From an uncultured Bacilli bacterium (GTDB taxonomy: Bacteria; Bacillota_I; Bacilli_A; ML615J-28; CAG-698): a stretch of DNA of 64,000 bases. The notes beneath the pieces were generated by a model. That model saw only the letters and a program-made list of their open reading frames with translations. It ran no database searches and had not been told where the DNA came from. This document shows, in pieces, positions 26,801 through 37,700 of this stretch (position 1 is the stretch's first letter; every line of letters starts with the position of its first letter). Where the stretch lies: contig CAKOMG010000003.1 in NCBI GenBank assembly GCA_934096585.1, positions 62,001-126,000 of the forward strand, read 5' to 3'. Position numbers and translations under genes: made by a program.

Positions 26801-29800
26801 TTTAACCCACTTAGCATATAACTTTAATGGTTCTTCTGATTCTTCAATTTCAAATGATAAATCAGTTACTGCATCTTGATCAGCACATGAACCACTAGTA
26901 AACCAACCTGCAAAGTAAGCCCATTTAGCTTCATCCATATCATAAGCAGGTAAATGTTTTTCTAAAGCGTCACCTGCAACACCAGTAATTACTAAAGGAG
27001 TTTCACTTACTGAACCATCAATTACATCAATTAATTCAATTGTAACATTGTTAGCCCATTTTGCATATAAAGTCACATCACTTGTTGGAACATATAGTCC
27101 GTTTTCATCTAGAACAACAGGTTGTGTACATGCAGAATCTAAGAACCAACCCATTAAAGTTTGACCCTCTTTAGTTAATTTTTGTAAAGCCATTGGAATA
27201 TTTTTATTAACTTTAACTACTTCTTGGCTACCTTCGTTAACATAAGTAATTTCAACTTCAACATAAGTTAAAGTAAATGTTTTATTTTCTTTATCAATAG
27301 TTAAACTATAGAATTTATTATCAACAATAACTGTCAATTCATTAGCATCATATGTACCAACAAATTCAGTTTCAACACCATCTACAGTTTTTGTTAAGTT
27401 GGCTACACCTGCACCAGATAATACTAATTTATCAGTGCCATTAGTATATGTTCCTTGTAATCCATCTGCTAAAACCAATACATCATTTTTCTTAACAAAT
27501 TCAGAAATTACAGTTTCGCCAGATTTAACACTTACAAATTCTGCTTTATAAGCTTCATTAGCCTTAACTTCAGTTCCATCAAATGCACTAAATTGCACAT
27601 CAAAATGAACTTGTTCATTACTAATAAAAATACCTTTTAAAGAATCATTAACTTTATAAGTGATTGCCATTGATTCAAGTAGTCCATCAGACCAAGCAGA
27701 TGCTTTAACATCTTCTAAAGTACCAACAGTTGTATAAATGAAATCGTAGAATTCATCTTTCCAGTCGCCTTTTTCTTTATCCCAGTCTCTATCATATCTT
27801 AAATCATCATAATTTACTTCAGGTTTAAATTTTTTAGAAACGTCTTGAGTAGTATATGGAGTATAAATTAAAACATTATTATAAGAATTTGAGAATGGTC
27901 TAACAATTATACCAGTTTCGAAATCTACATATCCTACATATTCAGTAAATGTTTCTCCAGCAGTTCTATAAATTGTTACTACTATTTCTTCTCCATAATT
28001 CATACTATCTGGGTCAGTATCAATTGTTGTAATAGTTGACTCAGTTACATATCCGCCATTCTTTTTAATTTCTTTAGCTTGTGCTTCTGAAATCTCAACT
28101 AAATCATATACTTTAATACTAACTTTTCCTGTTTTTTCATCAATCATTGAAATTTGATTTACACCCATGAATGGATATCCTGAACCAATACCATTACCAT
28201 TTTCATCTAATATAAGACTAGATTTTGCCCATGAAGTTCCTAATGATAAACTTCTATTTGTTGATGATGAAGCATCTAATGCTACAGCATAATATGTTTT
28301 ATTATCATATGGAGCAACTAATTTTGCAGCACCATCCATAGTAACAACACCATATTTTTCAGATGAATAAACAACTTGTCCTTTAGCATTGTAAGTAGGA
28401 GCAACTTCTGACTTAGTCCATACAGTTTCATCAGTTAATACAGGAATTACTTCGCCACCACCAACAAAATCACAATGTTTACATTTTGTAGTTGCTGCAA
28501 TACCTGTTTCAGTTAATGTTGGATTAACTTGTTCACTAGTGTTTTCCAATTCATGAATATGATCTAAATAGAATTTTGGACTTGATGATAATTCTAATGT
28601 AACAACATTATTTGAAACAAATTTTTGGAAATAAGCTTCTACAACAACTAAATCTCCAACTTCCATATCCTTTGTATATGATTCATCTTTTGTTCCATTA
28701 TAAACAACTAATACTTTTGTTGCATCTTTAGCATCGCCAATTGTAACATTTTTTCCTGAAATTTCAAGAACATATCCTTTTACAAATCCTTTTTCTAATG
28801 AATATGCACTACTGATTAATTTATCAGCAAAATCATATCCTAAAGAAACAGTTAAAGGTGTTTCTTTTGTTCCATAGTTTACTGCAAATGAATGAGTTAC
28901 AGCATAAATAGTAACATCATTACAAATTTCTAATTTTGGATCAGATCCTTCTTTTTCAAATTTTAAATATTTACCACTAACTACAATTGTGTCACCTACA
29001 TAAATTCCATCTACATTATCACCTAAAACAGGTTTAAATACTGTAATTACTTTAGTTGAATCAGTAGCTGATGCAATATTAATTGAGTAATATTTATTTT
29101 TAGTGTTATAATAAGATCCTTCACTTACAATAATACCTTTAACATAACCAAGTTCTAGTGAAGATTCACCGCCACCTAATTTATTGATTTCATCATAAGC
29201 AACATCAACAGTTAATGGAGCTTCTTTTGTTCCATAAACTAATTGTTTCATTGGGTCAACAATACTTTCAAGTACTGTTGTTGCGTCTTTATCAGCATAA
29301 TTTAATCCACATCCTGCATCACAACTATAATATTCAATAGTTCCATCTTTAGTATAAGTTGCTGGAACAGCATCATGATGAGTTAAATGATGAGGTTTTT
29401 TAGGATCAACAACTGATTCTAATTCAACTTTACCTTCGCTATCTGCAAAGTTTTTATTACAGCCTGCTTCACAATGATAGTATTCAACATTACCATCTTT
29501 AGTACAATCTGCTGAAACAGCATCAACATGTGATAAAAGATGACTTAATTTAGCGATAACAACATTTTCAGCTTCTTGTGTTGCAGCTTCGTCTAAATAA
29601 TTCTTTCCACATTTTTCACAATGATAATATTCAATATTTCCTGCTTTAGTACAATCAGCTTCTACTCTACTAACATGCGTTAATGCATGGGTATGAGCTA
29701 ATTCGTTAATTGACTCACTAACTTCATAAGAACAAACTGTACAAGTTTTAACTCTAGTTCCTTTTGTTGTTTCTGTTGGTTCAACAGTAACTTTCCATTC

Positions 29801-29980
29801 ACCAAAACTATGTGCTTCAACATCTGATTTTTCTTCGCAATCTGGAGTTGTGCATTGATGCCAATGATTTACATCATCATGCTCCCAAGCGCTTGAAAAT
29901 TCATGTTTATGACCACAACCAGCTAAGGCAAGTGTTAAAACAAAAAGGACTACAAAAAATAAATTTTTAAACTTCTTCAT
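23834..29980 (-). CDS. Giant repeat lipoprotein (2048 residues), OB-like, InlB-like and YTNG modules
   Basis: Signal peptide with lipobox LAGC (C22). Residues about 23-250 hold four His/Cys-rich segments: HKHEF...HDDVNHWHQC followed by three repeats with YYHCEKCG-type cysteines. Residues about 250-480 are two OB-fold-like domains (YGTKEAPLTV and YGTKETPLTV each open one). From about 575 to the end run three and a half copies of a 400-residue super-repeat: a beta-rich module with AW..G.TR.IE, a GTYTNG...L.G.G module, then two InlB/Listeria-Bacteroides repeats each ending in LYAKW or NAVW. No catalytic site is seen and there is no sortase motif; it is anchored by lipid. Likely an adhesin or substrate-binding surface protein (inference). 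GGGGAG precedes the ATG. Last gene before the strong terminator; a TATAAT at 30004-30009 could be an internal promoter. Confidence 0.85.
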   Translation of the reverse strand: MKKFKNLFFVVLFVLTLALAGCGHKHEFSSAWEHDDVNHWHQCTTPDCEEKSDVEAHSFGEWKVTVEPTETTKGTRVKTCTVCSYEVSESINELAHTHALTHVSRVEADCTKAGNIEYYHCEKCGKNYLDEAATQEAENVVIAKLSHLLSHVDAVSADCTKDGNVEYYHCEAGCNKNFADSEGKVELESVVDPKKPHHLTHHDAVPATYTKDGTIEYYSCDAGCGLNYADKDATTVLESIVDPMKQLVYGTKEAPLTVDVAYDEINKLGGGESSLELGYVKGIIVSEGSYYNTKNKYYSINIASATDSTKVITVFKPVLGDNVDGIYVGDTIVVSGKYLKFEKEGSDPKLEICNDVTIYAVTHSFAVNYGTKETPLTVSLGYDFADKLISSAYSLEKGFVKGYVLEISGKNVTIGDAKDATKVLVVYNGTKDESYTKDMEVGDLVVVEAYFQKFVSNNVVTLELSSSPKFYLDHIHELENTSEQVNPTLTETGIAATTKCKHCDFVGGGEVIPVLTDETVWTKSEVAPTYNAKGQVVYSSEKYGVVTMDGAAKLVAPYDNKTYYAVALDASSSTNRSLSLGTSWAKSSLILDENGNGIGSGYPFMGVNQISMIDEKTGKVSIKVYDLVEISEAQAKEIKKNGGYVTESTITTIDTDPDSMNYGEEIVVTIYRTAGETFTEYVGYVDFETGIIVRPFSNSYNNVLIYTPYTTQDVSKKFKPEVNYDDLRYDRDWDKEKGDWKDEFYDFIYTTVGTLEDVKASAWSDGLLESMAITYKVNDSLKGIFISNEQVHFDVQFSAFDGTEVKANEAYKAEFVSVKSGETVISEFVKKNDVLVLADGLQGTYTNGTDKLVLSGAGVANLTKTVDGVETEFVGTYDANELTVIVDNKFYSLTIDKENKTFTLTYVEVEITYVNEGSQEVVKVNKNIPMALQKLTKEGQTLMGWFLDSACTQPVVLDENGLYVPTSDVTLYAKWANNVTIELIDVIDGSVSETPLVITGVAGDALEKHLPAYDMDEAKWAYFAGWFTSGSCADQDAVTDLSFEIEESEEPLKLYAKWVKLPVYYGSYAGVNTDGKNNIRSATKTLVIDKDGAVSGNFTGNVTKYDPETKIVTIVANGRTYYFWFNEEAGILVTKYNGATTLEIGYDTDTYVRGAKKDEKPIVANCGLGFHNGASSRSYLTRIITVATANGEKTVLFKDNVLYNVTEVTDAFGAKVEVANIYSGNTLIVKGTEGTLLAVGTTSQSFATSNSTINPLDEYYGVYTNGDETIKLNGVGGILVGELLGTYELKGDHFDVYLTDENNLVSYYSLVLTADSYVLTKEMAEIVFDSSVTAVPSVNQNVNISFDLPVLANTDTHVFRGWYTSADFSGSAITSYTPTETGTVTLYAKWLEKVTLTINYNNGLTEATVVEYGKGEIVTIEKPKYEKHKFVKWTDANGVEFVNGTAINENTVVNANWEDAPIYNQNYYFIYLKGTSKNGGTTDKDDRDPILKFDPEGFAPNPSSWPFYGKDLEIINYNKVTGTFTLVVGSSEKHEGFIDLTTGIMIVDANTDGNFSQVWMLQPFEKSSTCKTHIKSAYWNNGKTRVIEYTFNNTAYTAFINDKKVVFGVSFKDVAGEAIDLDTCYNAQAIQILDKENNLIAYYGFNGTTMVLADEYRGTYTNGSNTIVMDGIKTVTINDSTFNLENAMGLYEIENIGGAVVVKAFVNEQYFEITLGEGTYTLVKPMVELTVDLDGGTGVDAQVSYNKSVEVTLPVPTKQGFVFKGYLVGSATTPVFKLTPTVDTTIKATWVEEVTLHVVYNTVDGVSFRSDEEYKFGKGDTISFEVPTGVINGYALTGWTYNGAAYTLGKITENMTINAVWTSASIYYGEYLGFEFWGNSSKPGNTDYMSGSALKYAVDFNGKMTGSKTGQLTYNEEKAVLKVGTYYAAFDEENGVLAFDYKSNTSTFTNDFYIAIRGYNTVTTSKDKGSAWDGGKTRLIEFTLDGTKTMNVFVFEGKVYGNVSIETTDGTANASNAYQKANLTLKDSKGNIIVKLVNNNGTFTKVTE
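23837..28258 (-). repeat. 3.5 tandem super-repeats of about 1.2 kb inside the 2048-residue gene
   Basis: Approximate units: 26813-28258, 25609-26812, 24406-25606 and a truncated 23837-24403. Each full unit ends in two InlB-type repeats. Similarity is at protein level, with few identical DNA stretches, so the duplication is old. Confidence 0.75.
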
Positions 29981-30026
29981 ATTCTCCCCTTCGTTTAAAT
30001 AAAATTATAGATTTTTTTATCTTGTT

Positions 30027-33000
30027 CTATTCCAAGAAAGTTATAAATTGTGTTCCTATTTTAAAATAACCTGGTTCATCACTACCTAAATTAGTTAAAA
30101 TGGTTTTTAAAGAAATAGGATTCATTATATTTTCAATAACAAAACTAAATGTGTATCCTCCTGAAACTACATTTACTACATTTCCACTTACGGTATATGT
30201 GCCATTGTTTGTCATAAACACTGGCTCATAACGATCATACACACAAGAACTATCATGTGATGCTGAAGTTGATGTGATTACGACCTTGCCCTCATTCAAG
30301 AAGCTAAATGAAGTGGAAACTTGGTACTCTTCGTCATTACAAATGAATGTATATTCACTTGTATAAACATGATTTATAATTAAACTATTGTCTAGTTTAA
30401 TATCAATTAATTGATAAGTATGACTTGAAATATCAATCCTAACAACAATGAAATCATCAGATGAATCAATAGTCATATAAGTAGCGCCTTGATAAACCAA
30501 TATTTCATACTTACCTACTGCAGTTAATTTGGCAGAGCCAAAACCATCTATAAATAGCTTATCTTCACCATTCCTATATTCTCCATAATATATATCTGGT
30601 TCAATAAGTCCAGTTACTAAATCATTCCAAGAATTAATTTTAAACCTTAGTTCTTTATTATCATAATTAATATAATAGATATCATCGATAATGTCAACAG
30701 CTACAATGTCGCCATAAGAATTATCTGCCTTAGAGATAATATAAATATCTTTATCTTTAATTTGGAAGTTTCTTAATTTGTAATTCGCATTACCAACAAT
30801 TTTACTAGTTCCAATAGTAAAATAATCATTAAAAATTGCAGCTCCACTAGATCTAACATATAATATACCATCGTTAAATACATTTCCTATTAAAGTAAGT
30901 AAAGATTTTTTTTCATCATACGCTCTAAGAACAAATGAGACGCCATCAGTATTATATAAACCTTTATACTGAACACCATCAATATTCACAATACCAACTC
31001 CATATGAATTTAGTTCTAAATAAATATTTTTATTAAGCAATCCATAACCATAACTATCCACAATTGAGTTATCTTTATATACTTCTTTTAAAATTTCAAC
31101 TGAATAATACTTTGAAATTATTTCATTACCAACTGGAATATTAATGACAAGCTCATAAAAACCTGCAGTACCAAACTTAATTTTACTTGTAACAATATAA
31201 TTAACATTTGTACCTGGGATTTTTCCTGTCTTTTCACTATCACTCAATATGCCATCTTTTGTGATAATCTTAATAGATCTTATTAAATCTTCTTTTTCAA
31301 ATGATGGTGAACCATAAAAATAGAATTTATCTAAATGAACAATTGCACCTTTGGATATAATACTATTTTCAAATTCAATATTCATTAATGAACTATTATC
31401 ACAATCGCCAACAGTTAAAACATTATATAATTCACTTGTGTAAAGCATTATTTTTTGACCATAACCAAAGTTTCCATCATTAAATTCAATATACATTTGA
31501 TTATTTGTAACCGTGTATTTAAAACCACATTCATTATCTTTAAATTTTGCTATTCCAGTATTATAACCATCTATAAATATGTACATATCATTATATAAAT
31601 AAAGTCCATAATAATCATCTTTATCATAAATTATAAAACTATTATCATTTGTATTTACTTTAAATTTATAAGAATACGTGCCATAATTTGAATTATTAAT
31701 AGCATAAGCAAAAATAATATCATTTTTATAATCAATATACCCATTAATTGAATTTTTAATTTCGCTATTTCCCATATTAAATATCATTTGAGTTCCTATT
31801 CTAAAAGTAAAGCTTTCAGAAACACTAGTAGTTAAACGATATTGTATATTATCTATAGTTGTATTAAAATTAGAATTAATATATTTTATTTGATTAATAA
31901 AGTTTTTATCAATTAATCCTTGAGCTGGGTTAACAACATTAAAAACATATTCCTGTTCGTTTAAATATAAAGTTCCTTCAGATGAAGTTGCTTGTGAAAA
32001 TTGATCATCAAATTCACAATAGCCCCATGATACTTCATATATTGAATCTGAACTAGTTTTATTTGTTAAAGCAACATTTAATCCATACCAAAATTGTTCC
32101 TTTGTTTCCAAATTTGTAACTTGGAATGTATCAATTGAATATCCAGTAATTGTTGAAAAAATGATGTAACCTGATGATAAATAATTTATAGTAAAAATAT
32201 TATCAATCTTATAGATATTTGTGTTAAAGAAAACAAGTGGACGATTAGTATTATTAAATGACAGTTTATGTTCATTTAATGGATTCAAAATAATAATTCC
32301 ATTATCATAATGCATTGTATAATTACTATCACCAATAAGTAACTCAATTGTATTTTCATCAACACTTCGTATAACTTCAATTGTTCTATTATCAAAATGA
32401 TAAGATCCATCATCATCAATCACAAAATCACTAATAGCTTTTGCTGGTTTTGTGATTACTTCTTCATCATCTTCCAAAGCAGTTTCAGGAACAGTTCTTA
32501 ATGGAGTTTTATAACGTCCTTTAATACTCGAATCTAAAATTGAAATAATTGCTTCAGTCGTATGATTTTTATAAGTTAAAGTAATAACATAATTGCCAAC
32601 TTTAAAGAAATTAATAGCACCAGTAATCATCTCAGATTTTACTTCTATATTTATGTCATTTTCTTTGATAGCAAATAAATCAGTTAAGTAAATTGTATCA
32701 CCTGTGTAAATTGTTTTATTTACACTTGATAAAATAATTTGATCTTTAAATTGATATTTAAAGTTCACAGTTATCGGTTCTTGTTCTAAACCAAATACAT
32801 ATATTTTTAAACTAATATTATGAATTAAAGTATCATGAATTAATGAATCAAATTCACAATAAACATACAAATCACTAGCCCAATCTTTATTTGTTGTTAA
32901 ATCAACAGATAAATTTCCTAATTTTAAATTTACATTTTTTAAAATATCTTTTTCACTATTGATTTCAACAATATCTTCTTTAATATCAAGAGAGTATTTT

Positions 33001-34748
33001 AGTGGTACTACTTGATAAGTAATTGTTTTTGTATAATAAGTAAAATTAACACTTGAAAGACCCAATTTCTTTTCATTATAAGGTATAGTTAAAGTAACTT
33101 CATAATTGCCTAATTCATCAAAATTAACATTAGATAAATCAAGAAAATAATTTGGAATTTCTAAAAATTTTATACCATTTATTATTACATCAAAGTCATT
33201 AGCAAAATCATAATTATTTTGATTTGTACCTTTTGTAATTAGAATTGTATCTTTATAGCGGTAGTTAATTAAAACTCCAAATTTGACATTAACAATTGAA
33301 ATATATTCAACATTATTAAATGTATAAACAATTTCATACTTTCCAACTTTTGAATAATTGACACTACCTTTGATATCATTTAAATTCACATCTAATTTAA
33401 CATCTTCACGATATAATTCAAATAATGTTGTGAAGTCTATTGGTTTTGAATTAGGATAAATCGTAATTTCTTTTGTTAAAACTTTATAAACATCATTATC
33501 AATTATTGTTACTTTTATTGATGAGGTTGCATTTAGTCCTTCATATGAATAATTTAAAGATACATTGAAACTATCCCCAACATTATATTCTAATAATTCA
33601 TAGGTTAAATTTGAATTATTAATTTCAGCTACAGCTCCATCTAAATAAAGAATGAATAAATTAGTATAATCATATGTTTTATATTCATTAACAGTTAACT
33701 CAAGTTCTTTAATAGTTTTAACAATATCAATTGTATGATCTGGAACAACATTTACCAGTATCGTTTCATCAATATTTTTGTATTTAAATGTTAAATAATA
33801 ACTGCCTACAATTGCTTGAATATTTGTTTCAATCATATCATCAGTTATTTTCATTTCTATTCCTTCACGGTATAGCTTAAACAACTTTAAATAATCAAAT
33901 GATTTCAAATCACTTACTTTGATGTCAATGCTTTCAGCAGATTTTTGGATTGTATATTTTGTTTTATGAACATTCACTTTCACTTTTAAAATTATATCAT
34001 TAAATTTACATATAACATTGTAAGTTCCTTCTTCTTCTAAAACAAACGAAGAATCAACATATTCTTGCTTAACTTCGATGTCATTACCATCTTTCGTAAT
34101 TCTAAATAATTGAGTAAAATCATAGGTAGCAACATCTTCATCGTTAATATCTAAACTCTTAACTGTTTGCAAAACTTCATATACTGTTTTACTAACAATA
34201 ATATTAATACTCGCTGTTTTGTTTTTATATGTACATGTAATAACATAAGCACCAGGAGTATTTCTTAAATTAGATAAATCTAAATAATCATTAATAACTT
34301 GAATTTCTTCTTGATCTTTGTAAATTTTAAACAATTTTGTATAATCATAACTATCAACATTTTCATCCTTAATAGGAAAATCATTAACTACATTTAAAAC
34401 CGAATATTCAACAGCAATTACTTTAACATCAATAGAGCATGTTTTGTTTTTATAATTACAAGTAATAGTATAATTACCTTCTTTCATCGATAATTGCGAA
34501 AGATCGATATATTTATCTAATACTTCTATTTCTTTATTATCAACTTTAATAGTAAATAAATCTTTAAAATTATATGTTGAAATATCTTCGTTTTTGATAG
34601 TAATACGTGCCTGCTTAGAAGAAATTTCAATAACATGATCCTTAGGGGGATCTACATGTCCCCCAGGATCTGGAGTTGTAGGCTTACACGCAGTTAAAAC
34701 AAATATAAATAATAATATAATTAAAATTAAACATTTTGAGCGCTTCAT
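30027..34748 (-). CDS. Large lipoprotein (1573 residues) with eight Ig-like (Big_3-type) repeats
   Basis: Lipobox LTAC (C21) is followed by a Pro/Gly linker. About eight repeats of 80-90 residues occupy roughly 45-760, each with a core like YDYTKLF.IYKD..I.V, a turn, then G.Y.ITC.YKNKT..I.V.V, as in group-3 bacterial Ig-like domains. A PAKAIS-containing linker near 770 leads to a beta-rich C-terminal half with modules such as LYLYNDMYIFIDGYNTG and YYGEYRNGEDKLFIDGFG (about 1383), the same YxNG/DG module found in the 2048-residue neighbour. No enzyme motif. AAGGAGGAG precedes the ATG. Probably a surface binding or scaffold protein. Confidence 0.83.
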   Translation of the reverse strand: MKRSKCLILIILLFIFVLTACKPTTPDPGGHVDPPKDHVIEISSKQARITIKNEDISTYNFKDLFTIKVDNKEIEVLDKYIDLSQLSMKEGNYTITCNYKNKTCSIDVKVIAVEYSVLNVVNDFPIKDENVDSYDYTKLFKIYKDQEEIQVINDYLDLSNLRNTPGAYVITCTYKNKTASINIIVSKTVYEVLQTVKSLDINDEDVATYDFTQLFRITKDGNDIEVKQEYVDSSFVLEEEGTYNVICKFNDIILKVKVNVHKTKYTIQKSAESIDIKVSDLKSFDYLKLFKLYREGIEMKITDDMIETNIQAIVGSYYLTFKYKNIDETILVNVVPDHTIDIVKTIKELELTVNEYKTYDYTNLFILYLDGAVAEINNSNLTYELLEYNVGDSFNVSLNYSYEGLNATSSIKVTIIDNDVYKVLTKEITIYPNSKPIDFTTLFELYREDVKLDVNLNDIKGSVNYSKVGKYEIVYTFNNVEYISIVNVKFGVLINYRYKDTILITKGTNQNNYDFANDFDVIINGIKFLEIPNYFLDLSNVNFDELGNYEVTLTIPYNEKKLGLSSVNFTYYTKTITYQVVPLKYSLDIKEDIVEINSEKDILKNVNLKLGNLSVDLTTNKDWASDLYVYCEFDSLIHDTLIHNISLKIYVFGLEQEPITVNFKYQFKDQIILSSVNKTIYTGDTIYLTDLFAIKENDINIEVKSEMITGAINFFKVGNYVITLTYKNHTTEAIISILDSSIKGRYKTPLRTVPETALEDDEEVITKPAKAISDFVIDDDGSYHFDNRTIEVIRSVDENTIELLIGDSNYTMHYDNGIIILNPLNEHKLSFNNTNRPLVFFNTNIYKIDNIFTINYLSSGYIIFSTITGYSIDTFQVTNLETKEQFWYGLNVALTNKTSSDSIYEVSWGYCEFDDQFSQATSSEGTLYLNEQEYVFNVVNPAQGLIDKNFINQIKYINSNFNTTIDNIQYRLTTSVSESFTFRIGTQMIFNMGNSEIKNSINGYIDYKNDIIFAYAINNSNYGTYSYKFKVNTNDNSFIIYDKDDYYGLYLYNDMYIFIDGYNTGIAKFKDNECGFKYTVTNNQMYIEFNDGNFGYGQKIMLYTSELYNVLTVGDCDNSSLMNIEFENSIISKGAIVHLDKFYFYGSPSFEKEDLIRSIKIITKDGILSDSEKTGKIPGTNVNYIVTSKIKFGTAGFYELVINIPVGNEIISKYYSVEILKEVYKDNSIVDSYGYGLLNKNIYLELNSYGVGIVNIDGVQYKGLYNTDGVSFVLRAYDEKKSLLTLIGNVFNDGILYVRSSGAAIFNDYFTIGTSKIVGNANYKLRNFQIKDKDIYIISKADNSYGDIVAVDIIDDIYYINYDNKELRFKINSWNDLVTGLIEPDIYYGEYRNGEDKLFIDGFGSAKLTAVGKYEILVYQGATYMTIDSSDDFIVVRIDISSHTYQLIDIKLDNSLIINHVYTSEYTFICNDEEYQVSTSFSFLNEGKVVITSTSASHDSSCVYDRYEPVFMTNNGTYTVSGNVVNVVSGGYTFSFVIENIMNPISLKTILTNLGSDEPGYFKIGTQFITFLE
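32440..34630 (-). repeat. Eight Ig-like repeats (about 80-90 codons each)
   Basis: Repeat openings include ISTYNFKDLF, VDSYDYTKLF, VATYDFTQLF, LKSFDYLKLF, YKTYDYTNLF and SKPIDFTTLF; the first two or three are the most alike, later ones have diverged. Confidence 0.75.
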
Positions 34749-34768
34749 CGAACTCCTCCTTGTTATTT

Positions 34769-37700
34769 TTAGTTATTTGATGATAATTTCCAATCACCTA
34801 AAATATAGAAATAAATCCATAAATATCTTGTTCCATTGTTTTCAATAACAACTTCTATTCCTTCTTGTGTTACAGGATCTTTTGCAGTAAAAGTTAAATA
34901 ACGATTAGAACCAGAATTTCCTGAATTGCCACTATCTTTTGTCAATCCACTAGCATTTAAAGCTTTTGTCAATTGATCTGATAAAGCATCCCATTGTTCA
35001 CTAGATATTTTAGCATTTTCATCAGCATAATCAGTTCTAACTGTAAGTGTAATATATCCATGATAAATATCATTTCCGTCTTGATCTGTTGCCACAGTCT
35101 TCCAATTATAGAATGGTCCAAAAATATTATCGCCAACTACATTCAAGAATACTTCTGGAGAAGGCATTAATTTAGCTAAATCACCATAAACAGCTTCTAA
35201 TACAACACTTGTATCTTCATCACGAGTTGTTTTAGATGAGAAATCAGGAGAATAATATTTTGTTATATATTGGCTCCAGCTTGTTTTTAATTCTCTTGGA
35301 ACATAACTATCAAATGTTCCAGCAGCAATTTCAGTAGTACCAATATTAGAGAATGTTGTAGTGATATATCCCATGTAAGTACCATTAACAAGTGAATATG
35401 GATAAGTAACAGACATTAATTCGCCTTCATCACTAACTTTAATTGTAAAGTTAACAGAAGTTGAAGCACTTGCATCAGTGGCATATGAATGTGCAGATAA
35501 TTCTAATGCAACAGCACGCATAATAGCAGTTTCTCTTAACACAAATGTATAAGTAGTTTTGCCATTTATAGAGACAGCTCCTTGTAATTTAAAGATATTA
35601 GGAGAAATATTAAATTGAGGCATTACATCAAACATTTCACCAATATATCTCTTAACACCAGCTAACGTTTTAAGTGATGTATTATATTCAAATCCATCAA
35701 ATGATCCATCAGTTGTATCATAATCATAATATCCTGAATATTTAGTAAAGTAAATTTTATCATCCATAGAATAATCATACTTACCAGTTTTTGCAAATAA
35801 TACAGCATTTTCAGTTACTTGTCCATAAATACCAACTGTACCATTTGCTGAAGTATTATCAGCTACTCTACTTGCTAATTTCTTAACAGGACCTGAAGTT
35901 GTAGATGCAGATTGAATTTCATAATCACCAGAATCTCCTGAAGGAGCATAAGTTTGAGTTTCAACAGCATGGAATGTATAATTCTTAGCGTTTTTAATGC
36001 TAGTTAAAGCAGCTTCTAATTTATCAGCGTATTCAGGAGCTTCATATGGAGCAGGATCTTCAACTGTAGTACTACCCATAGCGCTAAATGATAATTCAGC
36101 AACTGTATAACTATCTCCAGTAGCATCTTCTTGTACATCGGCACCATATAATAAGATTTCAGTTTGTGCAACCATCTTAGTAATATGTCCATCTTCAACA
36201 ATAAAATATAATTCAAAGAATGTATCTTCTAGCATTGGTGTTAAAGAATAAGCTAAATAAGTCATTAGATACAAATCTTCTTCTTTTGTATCATCAATAA
36301 TATAGTAATAACGATTAGTATCACTATCGTAAGCAAATTTATTAATATCTAAATTACCTAAATGATTCCATAAATGGTTAGTTTCCCAAAGAGATGGAAC
36401 ACTATTATAATCTTTTACAGTTTCATCTTTTGCTGCATTATTTTTATCAATATAAACTGATTTTAATGCATGTCCAGTAACACCATTTACATCAGTAACT
36501 TGTTCAGTACCGCGTTTATAAATGTTAGTTAAAACAGTATTTTTATTAGAAGAGTGGCACCAAGAACCAAACCATTTGCCTTCTTCCATCTTTACAGTCA
36601 TATCATAAGAATTTGTAGAGTTATTGAAACTTTGTTGATAATCATGATAGTAATCTGTTACAACACCTGTAACTGTAATATTTTCATTACCGATTTCTTC
36701 AATCATTTGTGAAGTTAAATCACCATTGTTACCAGCTACTAATTGCGCTTTAACAACAAATGTGACAGAATCATAAATTGATTTATCTTCATCAAGTGTT
36801 ACTTTTACATTAACAGTTGTATCAACTTTAACAGTTTTTAAAACAATTAATTCATCTGTATCAGTAACTTCTACTAATCCTTGAACAGAATAACTCCATG
36901 AATAAGTTCCAATTTTTGCATCAGTAACAGCAACTTCAAGTTTAATTCTATCACCTTTACTAATTTTGCCAACATGAGTTGTAAGAACTTGAATTGTTGG
37001 AACTAATTTATGCTTAACAGTAAATGTTTTGCTAAATGATATTTCTTGATTATCTTGTAATGTTGCAGTAACAGTTACTTGCGTATCATTCTCAACATCA
37101 TTTAAAACAGTTAAAACATTTGAAGCAGAAACTGTAAGAATTGATGGATCAGAAACTGACCAAATAACTTTTTTGTTTTCAATATTTGTTGCATTAACAT
37201 TTAATGAAATAGCATCACCTAAAGTAATTTCATTTGTTGCAGATGTAAATTCAACAGTTGGTGCAACAACAGTAATTTCAAAAGAACTTTTAACTGTATT
37301 ATCACTATCTAAAACAGCAGTAACAGTAACAACAGTATCTTCTTTAACATTACCTACGCATTTTAGCGTATTTACTTCTACTTGTAATAATCCTTCAACT
37401 GAATAATTCCAACTATAACTTTTTTCCTCTGTATTAACAATAGAAACCTTTAAATCAATACTTTCGCCTTTTGCAATACTCGTTTTTTCACAAGTTACTT
37501 GAATTGAAGGAACCTTTTCAGCTGCAATAACATTAAATACTTCATTTTTCTCTAATGTAGTATTTTTATATGTTAATTTTATAATAACATAAACAGCTGT
37601 ATCCTCATCAGGGCGATTTACATTACCGTTATTAGCAATTACTTTTGCATTTGTAGAAATGTAACTAATAGTAACATCGCCAACTTTAGTTGGAAAACTT

